From positions 142,563 through 206,562 of the forward strand of contig NZ_JADHDV010000003.1 of the NCBI RefSeq assembly GCF_016820515.1: a stretch of DNA of 64,000 nt, written 5' to 3'. The position numbers and the translations under genes are program-made. Source of the DNA: Pseudoxanthomonas beigongshangi. Lineage in GTDB: Bacteria; Pseudomonadota; Gammaproteobacteria; Xanthomonadales; Xanthomonadaceae. Below the pieces are notes generated by a model that made no database searches, was not told the DNA's origin, and saw nothing but the letters and a program-made list of their open reading frames with translations. This document shows positions 34,649-42,572 of this stretch, piece after piece (position 1 is the stretch's first letter; each line of letters opens with the position of its first letter).

Positions 34649-35076
34649 GACGCCTGCTCCGTTTCCTGTTCCTGCTCCTGCATCGCGGCCATGTCCATGT
34701 AGACGACTTCCCACAGGTGGCCGTCCGGATCCTCGAAGCAGCGCTGGTACATGAAGCCATGATCCTGCGGCTCGCGCGGCTGGCGGCCGCCCGACGCGAT
34801 GGCCGCGTCGACCAGCTTGTCCACACCGGCGCGGTCGTCCGCGGACAGGCACAGGATGGCCTGGGCATGCGTGCCCGGATCGCTCAGGGCCTTGTCGGTG
34901 AAGCCCTGGAAGAATTCCCGGGTCAGCAGCATCACGTAGATGGTGTCGCTGATGACCAGGCAGGCGCCCTGCTCGTTGGTGAACTGCGGGTTGAAGTGGT
35001 AGCCGAGGCCCTCGTAGAACGCTTTCGAGCGGGCCATGTCGGATACGGCGATATTGACGAAGATTTGCGTGGGCAT
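34645..35076 (-). CDS. VOC (glyoxalase/bleomycin-resistance) superfamily protein
   Basis: This 143-aa metalloenzyme-fold protein starts MPTQIFVNIAVSDMARSKAF. The paired beta-alpha-beta-beta-beta modules are visible, with the C-terminal QDHGFMYQRCFEDPDGHLWE carrying the usual DPDGH-W-E metal-ligand end. The family includes glyoxalases, dioxygenases and fosfomycin/bleomycin resistance proteins, and none of these functions can be assigned here. Its end overlaps the next reductase gene by 4 nt. It is part of the ECF42-linked operon. Confidence 0.9.
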   Translation of the reverse strand: MPTQIFVNIAVSDMARSKAFYEGLGYHFNPQFTNEQGACLVISDTIYVMLLTREFFQGFTDKALSDPGTHAQAILCLSADDRAGVDKLVDAAIASGGRQPREPQDHGFMYQRCFEDPDGHLWEVVYMDMAAMQEQEQETEQAS

Positions 35077-35129
35077 CGGAATTTTCCTGGTTGTATGGCG
35101 TATGGATTTCGGGAGGAAATTGCGGGGGC

Positions 35130-35537
35130 TCAGGTGCAGTTGATCATCCAGCGCACGCCATGCCGATCGGCGAGGCTGCCGTAGCGCCGCGCCCAGAACG
35201 TCTGCTGCAGCGGCATCTCGACCACCTGCGCGCCTTCGGACAGCGCGGCGTACAGCGATTCGGCCTTTTCCGGATCATCCAGATCGATCACGACGTAGGC
35301 ACCGGTGATGCCCTGGTAGGGATGATCGGGCGTGGCGTCGGTACCCATCAGGCTGAAAGCGCCGACGTCGACGCGGCCATGCAGGATCCGCTCCTTGAGC
35401 GCGGCGGGAAGATCACCGCAACCGGGGGTTTCGCCGAAGCTCTGCATCGCGGCCACCTGGCCGCCCAGCAATCCGGCATACCAGGTCAGGGCCTGGCGGC
35501 AATCGCCATCGAAACTGAGATAGTGCTTGAGACGCAT
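35130..35537 (-). CDS. VOC-family protein of the PhnB/YjdN type
   Basis: This 135-aa protein begins MRLKHYLSFDGDCRQAL and ends with the typical PhnB-like segment QQTFWARRYGSLADRHGVRW. The latter resembles the 3-demethylubiquinone methyltransferase-like group, which is a VOC fold and not a true methyltransferase. It is the second gene of the operon, 60 nt after the first DGPF gene. The function is unknown. Confidence 0.9.
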   Translation of the reverse strand: MRLKHYLSFDGDCRQALTWYAGLLGGQVAAMQSFGETPGCGDLPAALKERILHGRVDVGAFSLMGTDATPDHPYQGITGAYVVIDLDDPEKAESLYAALSEGAQVVEMPLQQTFWARRYGSLADRHGVRWMINCT

Positions 35538-35597
35538 GGGAGGATTCCTTCTCTTGTCAGGGATGTTGCGGGAGGATGCGGATGGAGCGGATACGCG

Positions 35598-36017
35598 TTA
35601 CTTCTCGCCGGCGATGCGCGCGGCCAGGCGTTCTTCCTGTTCGCGCAGTTCCGGCGTGAGCGCTTCGCCGAAGTCGTCGAGTTCGAAGATCGGACGGATT
35701 TCGACCTCGGCGCCGCCGTCGAAGGGCGCGCGCTTGAGCCACTCGATGGCTTCTTCCAGCGAACGCACCTGCCAGATCCAGAAGCCGGCAACCAATTCCT
35801 TGGTCTCGGCAAACGGACCGTCGATGACGGTGCGCTGCTTGCCATCGAAGCGCACGCGCGCGGCATGCGAGGTCGGGCGCAGTCCCTCGCCGGCCAGCAT
35901 GACCCCGGCGTTGACGAGTTCCTCGTTGAAACGGCCCATTTCTTCCAGCTGTTGCTGGGTGGGCATCACGCCGGCTTCGGTATCGGCGTCGGCTTTCACG
36001 AACACAATCACTTTCAT
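35598..36017 (-). CDS. YciI/DGPF-family protein, first gene of the ECF42 operon
   Basis: This 139-aa protein carries a perfect family signature, VIDGPFAETKELVAGFWIW. Conserved acidic residues follow in EVEIRPIFELDDFGEALTPE. A GGAG site precedes ATG 36017. It is the promoter-proximal gene behind the TGTCGA/CGTC promoter at 36087-36113. DGPF proteins are small alpha/beta dimers whose biochemical role is not known; their strong association with ECF42 sigma factors is documented. Confidence 0.93.
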   Translation of the reverse strand: MKVIVFVKADADTEAGVMPTQQQLEEMGRFNEELVNAGVMLAGEGLRPTSHAARVRFDGKQRTVIDGPFAETKELVAGFWIWQVRSLEEAIEWLKRAPFDGGAEVEIRPIFELDDFGEALTPELREQEERLAARIAGEK

Positions 36018-36082
36018 GTCGTACTCCTTCGGAGGGAATGGGAAGGGCGGCGTCCGGAGGCCGGAGCATCGCTGCTTACTGG

Positions 36083-36113
36083 GTACGACGGGCGTGAAGG
36101 GCGGGGATCGACA
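36083..36113 (-). promoter_or_regulatory. Candidate ECF42-dependent promoter
   Basis: On the minus strand, TGTCGA (36113-36108) is followed after exactly 17 nt by CGTC (36090-36087), about 70 nt before the first operon gene. This agrees with the ECF42 consensus as I recall it (TGTCGA at -35 and CGA/TC at -10). I found no other TGTCGA upstream of the operon genes by eye, so one promoter probably drives all seven. Confidence 0.75.
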
Positions 36114-36263
36114 GCCCCCTGAAAAAAAGTTTTCCGCGGCGGGCGATTCCGGGCAGCGCCGGTCTCGGCCGCTGCGACGCCTGGGTCGGAGGATGCCCGC
36201 CCCGCCCGGATGCGGCATCATGCGCGCTCTGGCGGCGGCCCCGTCCCCTCACTGGAGCAAGAC

Positions 36264-36641
36264 ATGCAGTACCTGTTGCTGGTCTATACCGATGACGCCC
36301 TGCTGGAAACCCTGCCCCCGGGCGAATACGACCAACTGATGCGTGGCTGCCTGAGCCACGCCGACGAGCTGAAGCAGGCCGGCACGCTGATCGCCAGCCA
36401 GCAGCTGGAACCGGCACGGACCGCGCGCTCGCTGCGGGTCCGCAACGGCCAGCCGGCGATCACCGACGGTCCGTTCGCGGAGACCAAGGAAGTGCTGGCC
36501 GGCTTCAATCTGATCGAAGCCGACAACCTGGACGAGGCGGTGCGGATCGCCCATGAGTTTCCGTGGTCGCGCTTCGGCTGCATCGAAGTGCGGCCGGTGC
36601 ACGACATGGGGCTGGAACGGCAGCGGGTCGGCCTGGGCTGA
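36264..36641 (+). CDS. YciI/DGPF-family protein, divergent copy
   Basis: This is a 125-aa protein. It has the signature ITDGPFAETKEVLAGFNLIE and the C-terminal SRFGCIEVRPVHD. A GGAG site precedes ATG 36264. It reads away from the ECF42 operon, and I do not see a TGTCGA element upstream of it on its own strand, so it may be regulated separately. It is closest in style to the DGPF protein at 35598. The function is unknown. Confidence 0.92.
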   Translation: MQYLLLVYTDDALLETLPPGEYDQLMRGCLSHADELKQAGTLIASQQLEPARTARSLRVRNGQPAITDGPFAETKEVLAGFNLIEADNLDEAVRIAHEFPWSRFGCIEVRPVHDMGLERQRVGLG

Positions 36642-36659
36642 GTTCCGCCATCGCGCGGC

Positions 36660-37079
36660 TTACAGCTGCGCGCTGATCCGCGCCTTCACGCCGGGATGGT
36701 CGCGGTAATACGCCGCGTTGTCGGCCAGATCACGCCAGCGGCGATGGTCGGCCAGGGTCCGGCCGATCTGCTGGGCCACCCGCTGCAGCAGCGCCGGCTC
36801 GGGCGGGTGCTCGCCTTCCAGCGCGCCCTCCATCAGGTGGAGCATCAGCTGCGCCCGATCCAGGCAGGTTTCGGCCTCGCGGGAGGCATTGCCGTGCAGG
36901 GCCTCCAGCCGCGCCGGCGGGAAGCGGGTGATGCCGACGTCGGCCAGGACCGGTTCGTGCGCCCCCTGCAGCAGGTGCAGCAATTACGACAGTGAGTTTT
37001 CGTTGGACGCGACGCTCTCCGCGGGTATCGCGTCCACGCTTTCCTGGTGAGCGGTTTCACTTCTTGAATACGGATGCAC
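36660..37079 (-). pseudogene. Hypothetical gene interrupted by an in-frame TAA
   Basis: A very good ribosome site (AAGGAGG, 37086-37092) precedes GTG 37079. It opens a 31-codon frame that ends at TAA (36984-36986) and then continues in the same frame for 107 codons to 36660. Changing TAA to CAA would give a continuous 139-aa protein reading SLSQLLHLLQGAHEP across the site. A TTG directly after the stop could allow restart. The second part is soluble and helical (LLQRVAQQIGRTLADHRRW). I do not recognise the family. It could be a recent nonsense mutation or an assembly error. Confidence 0.7.
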
Positions 37080-37214
37080 GGGCAACCTCCTTGTGCGTTC
37101 AGTCGATGTGATCCCGTGCCCGTCCAGCGGCTTTCCCGTTGACGAAAAACGAGATTCAAACACGGTAGATGAATGCTCTGTAGATTGTCAAACGGTAGCG
37201 GGTGAGTCTGAGAC

Positions 37215-37460
37215 ATGGCCAAGCCGTCGTCCCCGCCGCGCTCCGCGACTACCGCGCGCGAACGCATTTCCGTGAACCTGAAGAAACTGCGCAAGGCGCG
37301 CAATCTGAGCCAGGAAGAACTGGCTGAACTCGGCGAGTTCCATCGCACCTACGTGTCACAGTTGGAGCGCTGCGTCACCAACATCTCCATCGACGGCCTG
37401 GAACGGCTGGCGAACGCGCTGTCGGTGGACATCCGGGAACTGCTCAAGCCGGTCGACTGA
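37215..37460 (+). CDS. XRE-family helix-turn-helix regulator (81 aa)
   Basis: This protein is essentially a single HTH_3 domain (about 20-78): NLKKLRKARNLSQEELAELG, then FHRTYVSQLERCVTNISIDG and LERLANALSVDIRELLKP. It resembles restriction-modification controller proteins and small phage-type regulators in size and in the HRTYVSQLER segment. It is divergent from the interrupted gene with 135 nt between, where a TTGACG hexamer (37139-37144) could be a -35 element. No restriction gene is adjacent, though an orphan methyltransferase lies about 1.6 kb downstream. Confidence 0.9.
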   Translation: MAKPSSPPRSATTARERISVNLKKLRKARNLSQEELAELGEFHRTYVSQLERCVTNISIDGLERLANALSVDIRELLKPVD

Positions 37461-37503
37461 TCCGCGCCGCCGGCCGCCCATCGGTTCGGCCAACGACGAG
37501 GCC

Positions 37504-38013
37504 CTACTCCGCCGCCATCCCGATCAGCCTGGCGACCGTGTTTAGGTTGCGCGCGGTACCGGCCCGCGCGGCGGGAATGACCAGGCGGGAGTCGGCCATG
37601 CCGTCGCCGTAGTGCACGTAGATCTCGCGTTCACCCAATGCCACCTGTTCGTCGCGCCGATGCCGCAGCGTGGCCAGGGTATCGGCCGGCGGCGGTTCGT
37701 CCAGGAAAATCACCACCACCCGGTTGGGCGCCGCCGTGGTGAACGGCTGCGCCTCCAGCGCGCGCACGAGTTCCGCATGCTGGCGCAGCACCACGCCGAC
37801 CGGCTTGCCGGCGTAGGCGGCCAGGCGTTCCTCCAGTGCGGCCTTCACCCCCGCGGCCCGCTTGGCGCTGCGGAACACCACGTTGCCGCTGGCGATGTAG
37901 GTGCGCACGTCGCGGAAACCGGCGTCCTCGCACATGGCGCGCAGTTCGGCCATCGGCAGTTTGCCGGTACCACCGACATTCACGGCGCGCAGCAGGGCGA
38001 TATAGGTTTCCAT
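37504..38013 (-). CDS. DUF1697 domain-containing protein
   Basis: This 169-aa protein is full length for the family. Motifs are YIALLRAVNVGGTGKLPM, RTYIASGNVVFRSAK and the C-terminal ARAGTARNLNTVARLI with the conserved T-RN-T. It is widespread in bacteria and of unknown function. It has no signal peptide and converges with the XRE gene. Confidence 0.93.
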   Translation of the reverse strand: METYIALLRAVNVGGTGKLPMAELRAMCEDAGFRDVRTYIASGNVVFRSAKRAAGVKAALEERLAAYAGKPVGVVLRQHAELVRALEAQPFTTAAPNRVVVIFLDEPPPADTLATLRHRRDEQVALGEREIYVHYGDGMADSRLVIPAARAGTARNLNTVARLIGMAAE

Positions 38014-38207
38014 CGCGCCAGCATACGCGCTCCCATCAAGCGGCGACGCGGGCGGAGTTTCCCGCGTGCCTCACCGGGGAAGGCGTGGCCGGGGCTGGCT
38101 CCGCTTCACATGGAGGACGGGGTGACGGTGGTCGCCATGACTTTTCCCACGGGTCGCGCCGGCGCGCATCCGCGAAGCTTGCGCCATCGTTCCACCCGGA
38201 TACCGCC

Positions 38208-38996
38208 ATGCGCCCGTTGCCGCTCATCCTGTCCGTCCTCGCGCTGCTGCCGCTGGCGGGCCACGCCGGGGAGCCGGTGCGGCCCAAGGTCGATTCCCGC
38301 CAATGCGGCATCAGCACGCCGTACAACGTGCTGGTCGATACCGGCGGCGTGTGGCTGTACCGCGACGAGGGTTCGCCGCGCGAGGTGTTCTTCCACGACG
38401 GCGAACTGAGCGTGGACCGCAAGGTACGCACGATCAGCGATGCCGACGCGCAGCGCCTGCGCCAGCTGGAATACCAGGCCTACCGGCTGATGCCGGAAGT
38501 GGCCGGGCTGGCCCGCGATTCGGTCGAGGTGACCTTCGATGCGCTGTCCGGCGTGGTCGAGGCGATGACCGGCAGCAAGCGCAAGGCGCGCAAGGTGGAC
38601 GATTTCCGCAGCGAAGCGATCGCCCATGTCGATCGCACCCTGGGTCGCGGTCGCTGGGATCAGGAAGTCTTCGACGAGAAGTTCGAGGAGAACATCGAGA
38701 ACGCGGCCGAATCGATGGCCTCGATGATCGGGCGCAGCGCATTGTGGAGCGTGTTCACCGGCCGCGCTGGGCAGTTGGAAGCGCGCGCGGACAAGATGGA
38801 TCGAGAGCTGGAGCAGATGCTGGAAGTGCGCACGAAGGCCATCGAGGCGCGCGCGGACGGCCTGTGCGCGCAGGTCCGTGCCATCGATGCCGTGCAGGCG
38901 GGGCTGGAGTATCGCCACGACGGCCAACCACTGCGCCTGCTGGAAATCTCGGGCGATGGCGGGGACAACCAGGCGACCGTGGCCGCGCGTCCCTGA
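38208..38996 (+). CDS. DUF2884 (YggN-like) periplasmic protein
   Basis: This 262-aa protein has a signal peptide (PLILSVLALLPLAGHAG) and a cysteine early in the mature part (RQCGIST). The DUF2884 core follows (about 35-240), with VRTISDADAQRLRQLEYQAY and a helical region with ENIENAAESMASMIGRSALW. E. coli YggN is the reference member; its function is unknown. It is likely a periplasmic protein transcribed alone. Confidence 0.85.
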   Translation: MRPLPLILSVLALLPLAGHAGEPVRPKVDSRQCGISTPYNVLVDTGGVWLYRDEGSPREVFFHDGELSVDRKVRTISDADAQRLRQLEYQAYRLMPEVAGLARDSVEVTFDALSGVVEAMTGSKRKARKVDDFRSEAIAHVDRTLGRGRWDQEVFDEKFEENIENAAESMASMIGRSALWSVFTGRAGQLEARADKMDRELEQMLEVRTKAIEARADGLCAQVRAIDAVQAGLEYRHDGQPLRLLEISGDGGDNQATVAARP

Positions 38997-39050
38997 GCGA
39001 CGCGATGCGGCCAGCCGGCGCGCCCGCCGCCTGACGGACGGGAAAGGAAT

Positions 39051-39665
39051 TCAGGCCGGTCCGGTTTCAGCCACCGGGTGCACCACGAAGCCGTGCTTGC
39101 TGAAGATGCGGGCGAACTTGTCCGCGTTGCGGCCGAAATAGAAGAACGCCTGCCCGCGTGTATTGCCGGAGATGTGCTTGCGGTCCGCGTTCCAGAAACT
39201 GATGCGGTGGTGGGTGAAGCAGATGCGGGTGCAGCGCGCGACCAGCACGTTGAACCAACGGGTGTCGGTGGCGTTGTTGACCAGCACCACGCCCTCGCCG
39301 AACTGGCCGGCTTCCAGCTGATCGACGAAACGATTGACCGCGCGCGCACACAGGCCCGCCGAGTAGGGCGGGTTCATGAACACCCGTCCACGCCGGCCGA
39401 CGTTCCAGTCCTCGTCGAACGCGGAACGCTCGGCGGTGAGAATCCGGCGCGCGCCGACGATCTCGTTGGCGGTTTCCGAGGTGAAGGGGTCCAGATCGAT
39501 GCCACCCATCACCGCGCGCACCGAGTCCAGGTACTCCGGCGGGGTGAACCAGGAATCGGCGTCGCGGGCCTTGGCGGTCGGCACCCGGCCGATGTAGCCG
39601 AGCCGGTGGGCGCTGGCGGTGGACACCGGGAGCGCGACGATGTTGGTGCGGGGCGTCTTGGGCAT
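39051..39665 (-). CDS. Phage-type DNA N-6-adenine methyltransferase (Dam-like), orphan
   Basis: This is a 204-aa SAM-dependent adenine methyltransferase of the phage Dam family. The catalytic motif NPPY is at 98-101 (RVFMNPPYSAG), and an SAM-region DLDPFTS is at 57-63. SWFTPPEYLDSV is the usual N-terminal signature. The target sequence cannot be predicted. No endonuclease, integrase or other phage gene is nearby, so it is an orphan enzyme, either a prophage leftover or a recruited epigenetic regulator. It precedes the NHL/M23 gene on the opposite side of a short gap. Confidence 0.88.
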   Translation of the reverse strand: MPKTPRTNIVALPVSTASAHRLGYIGRVPTAKARDADSWFTPPEYLDSVRAVMGGIDLDPFTSETANEIVGARRILTAERSAFDEDWNVGRRGRVFMNPPYSAGLCARAVNRFVDQLEAGQFGEGVVLVNNATDTRWFNVLVARCTRICFTHHRISFWNADRKHISGNTRGQAFFYFGRNADKFARIFSKHGFVVHPVAETGPA

Positions 39666-39713
39666 GGTCGGGCATTCTATGCGCGCACGAGCCGGCTGTG
39701 CGCAGACATCGGT

Positions 39714-41804
39714 CTAGCGCAGCAGGATCCGCAGATCGCGGTTGGCGGCGGCGGCGTTGCCGCTGTAGTCCAGTGCGGTGATCCGGATCAGGTACTCGCC
39801 GGCGGGCAGTTCCGTGGGTTGCCACGCTCCGGCTTCCACCACGCCATCGCGGATCCGGTTGGTCACCACGTACTGGAAGCGGGTGATGGCGCTGCCGTGC
39901 ACGGTGATGCCGCTGTCCGGCGCGTAGGCGAGCATCACCGCGTCCGGATCCGGCGGCATGCGGTTGAACTCGATGTTCATTCGCGGCGCCTCGTGGCCGG
40001 GCAGGGGCCTGCCTTCGGCGTCCAGCAGCTGGTAGCCCAGCGCGTACAGCCCCAGCCGGCGGCGCGGCAGGTTGCGATCGACCTGATCCCAGGCTTCGGC
40101 CACGATCTGCACACCGGACAGTTCGCGCGGCACGATCAGCCGGCCGCCTTCCTTTTCGGTCAGTGGCTGGCCCAGGGTATCGAGCAGGTGGATGCCGTCG
40201 ATGCGCGGTGGCTGGTGATCGGCATAGCCGGCGAAACCCAGTGCGATCGCGTTGCGCTCGTAACCGCTGGCGCCGACGCTCAGGTGCACGTGCGCCATCG
40301 GATTGATGGTGCCCAGCACGTCGCCGGCGTGGAAGCGGGTGCCGCGCCGGACCCGGATGCGTTCGGGCTGGCCGGCTTCGTCCATCAGCAACTGGAAGCG
40401 CGGATCGGTCACCTCCCCGCGCGCGCTCCGGCCCACCCGCATGTGGATGTAGGCCAGCATGTCCAGCCCCATCCCCTCGCCCTGCCCGCCATGTCCCCAC
40501 GCGGCATAGGGGCTGCTGACCTTGCCGTCGGCGATCGCCAGCACCGGCTGGCCGATGTCGCCGCGGATGTCCAGCCCGCTGTGCAGGTGGTCGCGGTTTT
40601 CCTTGCGGAAATTGCCGCGCACTTCGCCCAGCGTGCCGACCACTTCGTGCCAGCCGTCCTGCGGATGCAGCGGCCAGCGTCCCTGCGTGTCCGGCAGCGG
40701 CGCGTGCGGAGCGGGACCGGCGACCGGGGGCGGCGGCGTGGCGGTACGCGGCGCGATGCGGTGCACACGGTAACCGGTGGCATCGGTGGCGTGCAGCACG
40801 CCGCGCCCATCCAGCGCCAGACCAGCCGGGCGCGAGAGACGCTCCTGCTGCGCCAGCCCGGTGATCACGCGGATATGGCCGTCGGTGGCGATCTGGAGGA
40901 TGCGGCCGCCGCTCATTTCCGACACATACAACACGCCGTCGCGGGTGATCGCCAGCGCCAGCGGACGGCCGATGCCGGTGGATCCATCCGGCCACCAGGT
41001 CCTGGCGGTGCCGACCACGCCATCGGCGGTGACATGGCGGATTGCGTTGTTGCGCAGATCGGCCACCCACAACACCCCCTGCCGATCGATCGCCAGCGCG
41101 GTGGGCGTGTCGAAACGCGCCGCCGCTCCCACGCCGTCGACGAAGCCGGGATACCCGCCACCGGCCAGCGTGGTGACCTGGCCGTCAGGCGAGATCACCC
41201 GGATACGGTCGTTGTAGGTGTCGGCGACGTACACCCGTCCCCGCGCATCCACCGCCACGCCGGTCGGTCCGTCGAACCTCGCCTGCGCGGCCGCGCCGTC
41301 GCGATGGCCGGCGGTGCCGTCGCCGGCCAGCGTGCTGACGATGCCCTGCGGCGTGATCCGGCGGATGGCGTGGTTGCCGGTGTCGGCGACATACAGATTG
41401 CCGGCGCGATCCAGCGCCAGTCCGGACGGCGTGTGGAACGCCGCCGCGGTGCCCGCGCCGTCGCGGAATCCCTCCCCCGAACCGGCCAAGGTCGCCACCT
41501 GCCCGTCGCGGCCGATCCGGCGGATGCGGTTGTTGTCGCCGCCATCGGCCACGTAGACGGTGCCGTCGCCCGCCATCGCGATTCCGTAGGGATCGGCGAA
41601 GCGCGCGGCGGCCGGCGGGCCGTCGCGATCACCCCGGATGCCGTCGCCGGCAATCAATTCGAGCTGCGCGGCCCAGCCCAACGGCGTCGGTGCAGGTCCG
41701 ACGCGCGGCTTCACCGCGGGTGCGAAGGGATCGAAGAAGAACGTGGCCGCCAGGGCCAGGGCAGTCAGGCCGATGACCAGACCCAACCAGGTTTTGCGCG
41801 TCAT
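39714..41804 (-). CDS. NHL-repeat beta-propeller fused to an M23 (LytM) metallopeptidase domain
   Basis: This 696-aa envelope protein has an N-terminal membrane anchor or signal (about 5-23, TWLGLVIGLTALALAATFFF). An NHL propeller (about 35-370) has repeats such as PYGIAMAGDGTVYVADGGDN and PTGVAVDARGRVYVADTYND. An M23 domain (about 385-530) has its zinc ligands intact: His408 and Asp412 (HSGLD) and His505-Val-His507. A C-terminal beta-rich domain (about 540-690) is Ig-like. M23 peptidases cut peptidoglycan cross-bridges or act as scaffolds. The fusion to an NHL propeller is unusual. The start at 41804 is preceded by AGGAG 11-13 nt upstream. Confidence 0.85.
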   Translation of the reverse strand: MTRKTWLGLVIGLTALALAATFFFDPFAPAVKPRVGPAPTPLGWAAQLELIAGDGIRGDRDGPPAAARFADPYGIAMAGDGTVYVADGGDNNRIRRIGRDGQVATLAGSGEGFRDGAGTAAAFHTPSGLALDRAGNLYVADTGNHAIRRITPQGIVSTLAGDGTAGHRDGAAAQARFDGPTGVAVDARGRVYVADTYNDRIRVISPDGQVTTLAGGGYPGFVDGVGAAARFDTPTALAIDRQGVLWVADLRNNAIRHVTADGVVGTARTWWPDGSTGIGRPLALAITRDGVLYVSEMSGGRILQIATDGHIRVITGLAQQERLSRPAGLALDGRGVLHATDATGYRVHRIAPRTATPPPPVAGPAPHAPLPDTQGRWPLHPQDGWHEVVGTLGEVRGNFRKENRDHLHSGLDIRGDIGQPVLAIADGKVSSPYAAWGHGGQGEGMGLDMLAYIHMRVGRSARGEVTDPRFQLLMDEAGQPERIRVRRGTRFHAGDVLGTINPMAHVHLSVGASGYERNAIALGFAGYADHQPPRIDGIHLLDTLGQPLTEKEGGRLIVPRELSGVQIVAEAWDQVDRNLPRRRLGLYALGYQLLDAEGRPLPGHEAPRMNIEFNRMPPDPDAVMLAYAPDSGITVHGSAITRFQYVVTNRIRDGVVEAGAWQPTELPAGEYLIRITALDYSGNAAAANRDLRILLR

Positions 41805-41923
41805 GCCGGTACGGGCTCCTGTCGAACGGCGCGGCAGCCATCGTGGCGCGGCGGTCGTGGCGATGGTCACATTCTTGCATGCGCCGACGCCCTCGTCCGC
41901 CGGGATCGCTAACATCACGGTCC

Positions 41924-42571
41924 ATGTCTTCCGACCCCGTCCACGACGCCGCCCTCCCTGTCACCGCACCCACCTGGCCGCGCCGGCTCGCCACCGCGAC
42001 ACAGGTGACGTGCCTCGTGTTCCTGGCGATGGCATCGCTGCTGCAATTCCTGCGTACGGATCTGGACTGGCAACGCACGCCGCTGAGTTTCTATCTGGTC
42101 GGTCCACACGGTCCGCTGCTGCAGGCGGCATACCTGTTGCTGGCATCGGGATTGATCGGACTGGGCGTGTCGGCGTATCGCAGCGGCGCGGCGCAGGCCC
42201 GCAGCGCGGCTCCGCTGCTGCTGTTCGTGGTGGCCGGCGTCGCGCTGGCGATCACGGCGTTGGCGCAAACGCCTTTTCCCGGACGTCCATTGACCTTGCA
42301 GGGCCTGGTGCACGGACTCGCGGCGCAGACCGCGTTCCTGTGCGTCACCGTGGCGATGCTGTTGCAGGCCTGGCGCTGGCGTGCCGATCCGGGCTTCCGG
42401 CACCGCTTCGCGCCCGCGTTCTGGCTGGCGGTGCTGTGTTTCCTCGCGCTGTGGACACACGTGCTGGTCCGCGATCTGCCGAGGGGCGCCAGCCAGAAGG
42501 CCGTCATCGCGCTGATCGGCCTGTGGCTGGTGCTGGCAGCCGGCTGGGTGGGTCGCGACCGGCGCGGATGA
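41924..42571 (+). CDS. DUF998 family membrane protein
   Basis: This 215-aa integral membrane protein has about six hydrophobic helices, the spacing typical of DUF998, with a conserved LSFYLVGPHGPL after the first helix. It starts at ATG 41924, 120 nt from the divergent NHL/M23 gene. The function is unknown. Confidence 0.85.
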   Translation: MSSDPVHDAALPVTAPTWPRRLATATQVTCLVFLAMASLLQFLRTDLDWQRTPLSFYLVGPHGPLLQAAYLLLASGLIGLGVSAYRSGAAQARSAAPLLLFVVAGVALAITALAQTPFPGRPLTLQGLVHGLAAQTAFLCVTVAMLLQAWRWRADPGFRHRFAPAFWLAVLCFLALWTHVLVRDLPRGASQKAVIALIGLWLVLAAGWVGRDRRG

Positions 42572-42572
42572 T

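Noticed and set aside
36018-36263. A second ECF42-type promoter for the divergent DGPF gene.
   Set aside because: No TGTCGA is present at a suitable distance on the plus strand; TGTCGT at 36017 is about 240 nt upstream.
39051-39665. A prophage or genomic island centred on the methyltransferase.
   Set aside because: There is no integrase, portal, terminase, attachment repeat or tRNA, and the flanking genes are ordinary chromosomal ones.
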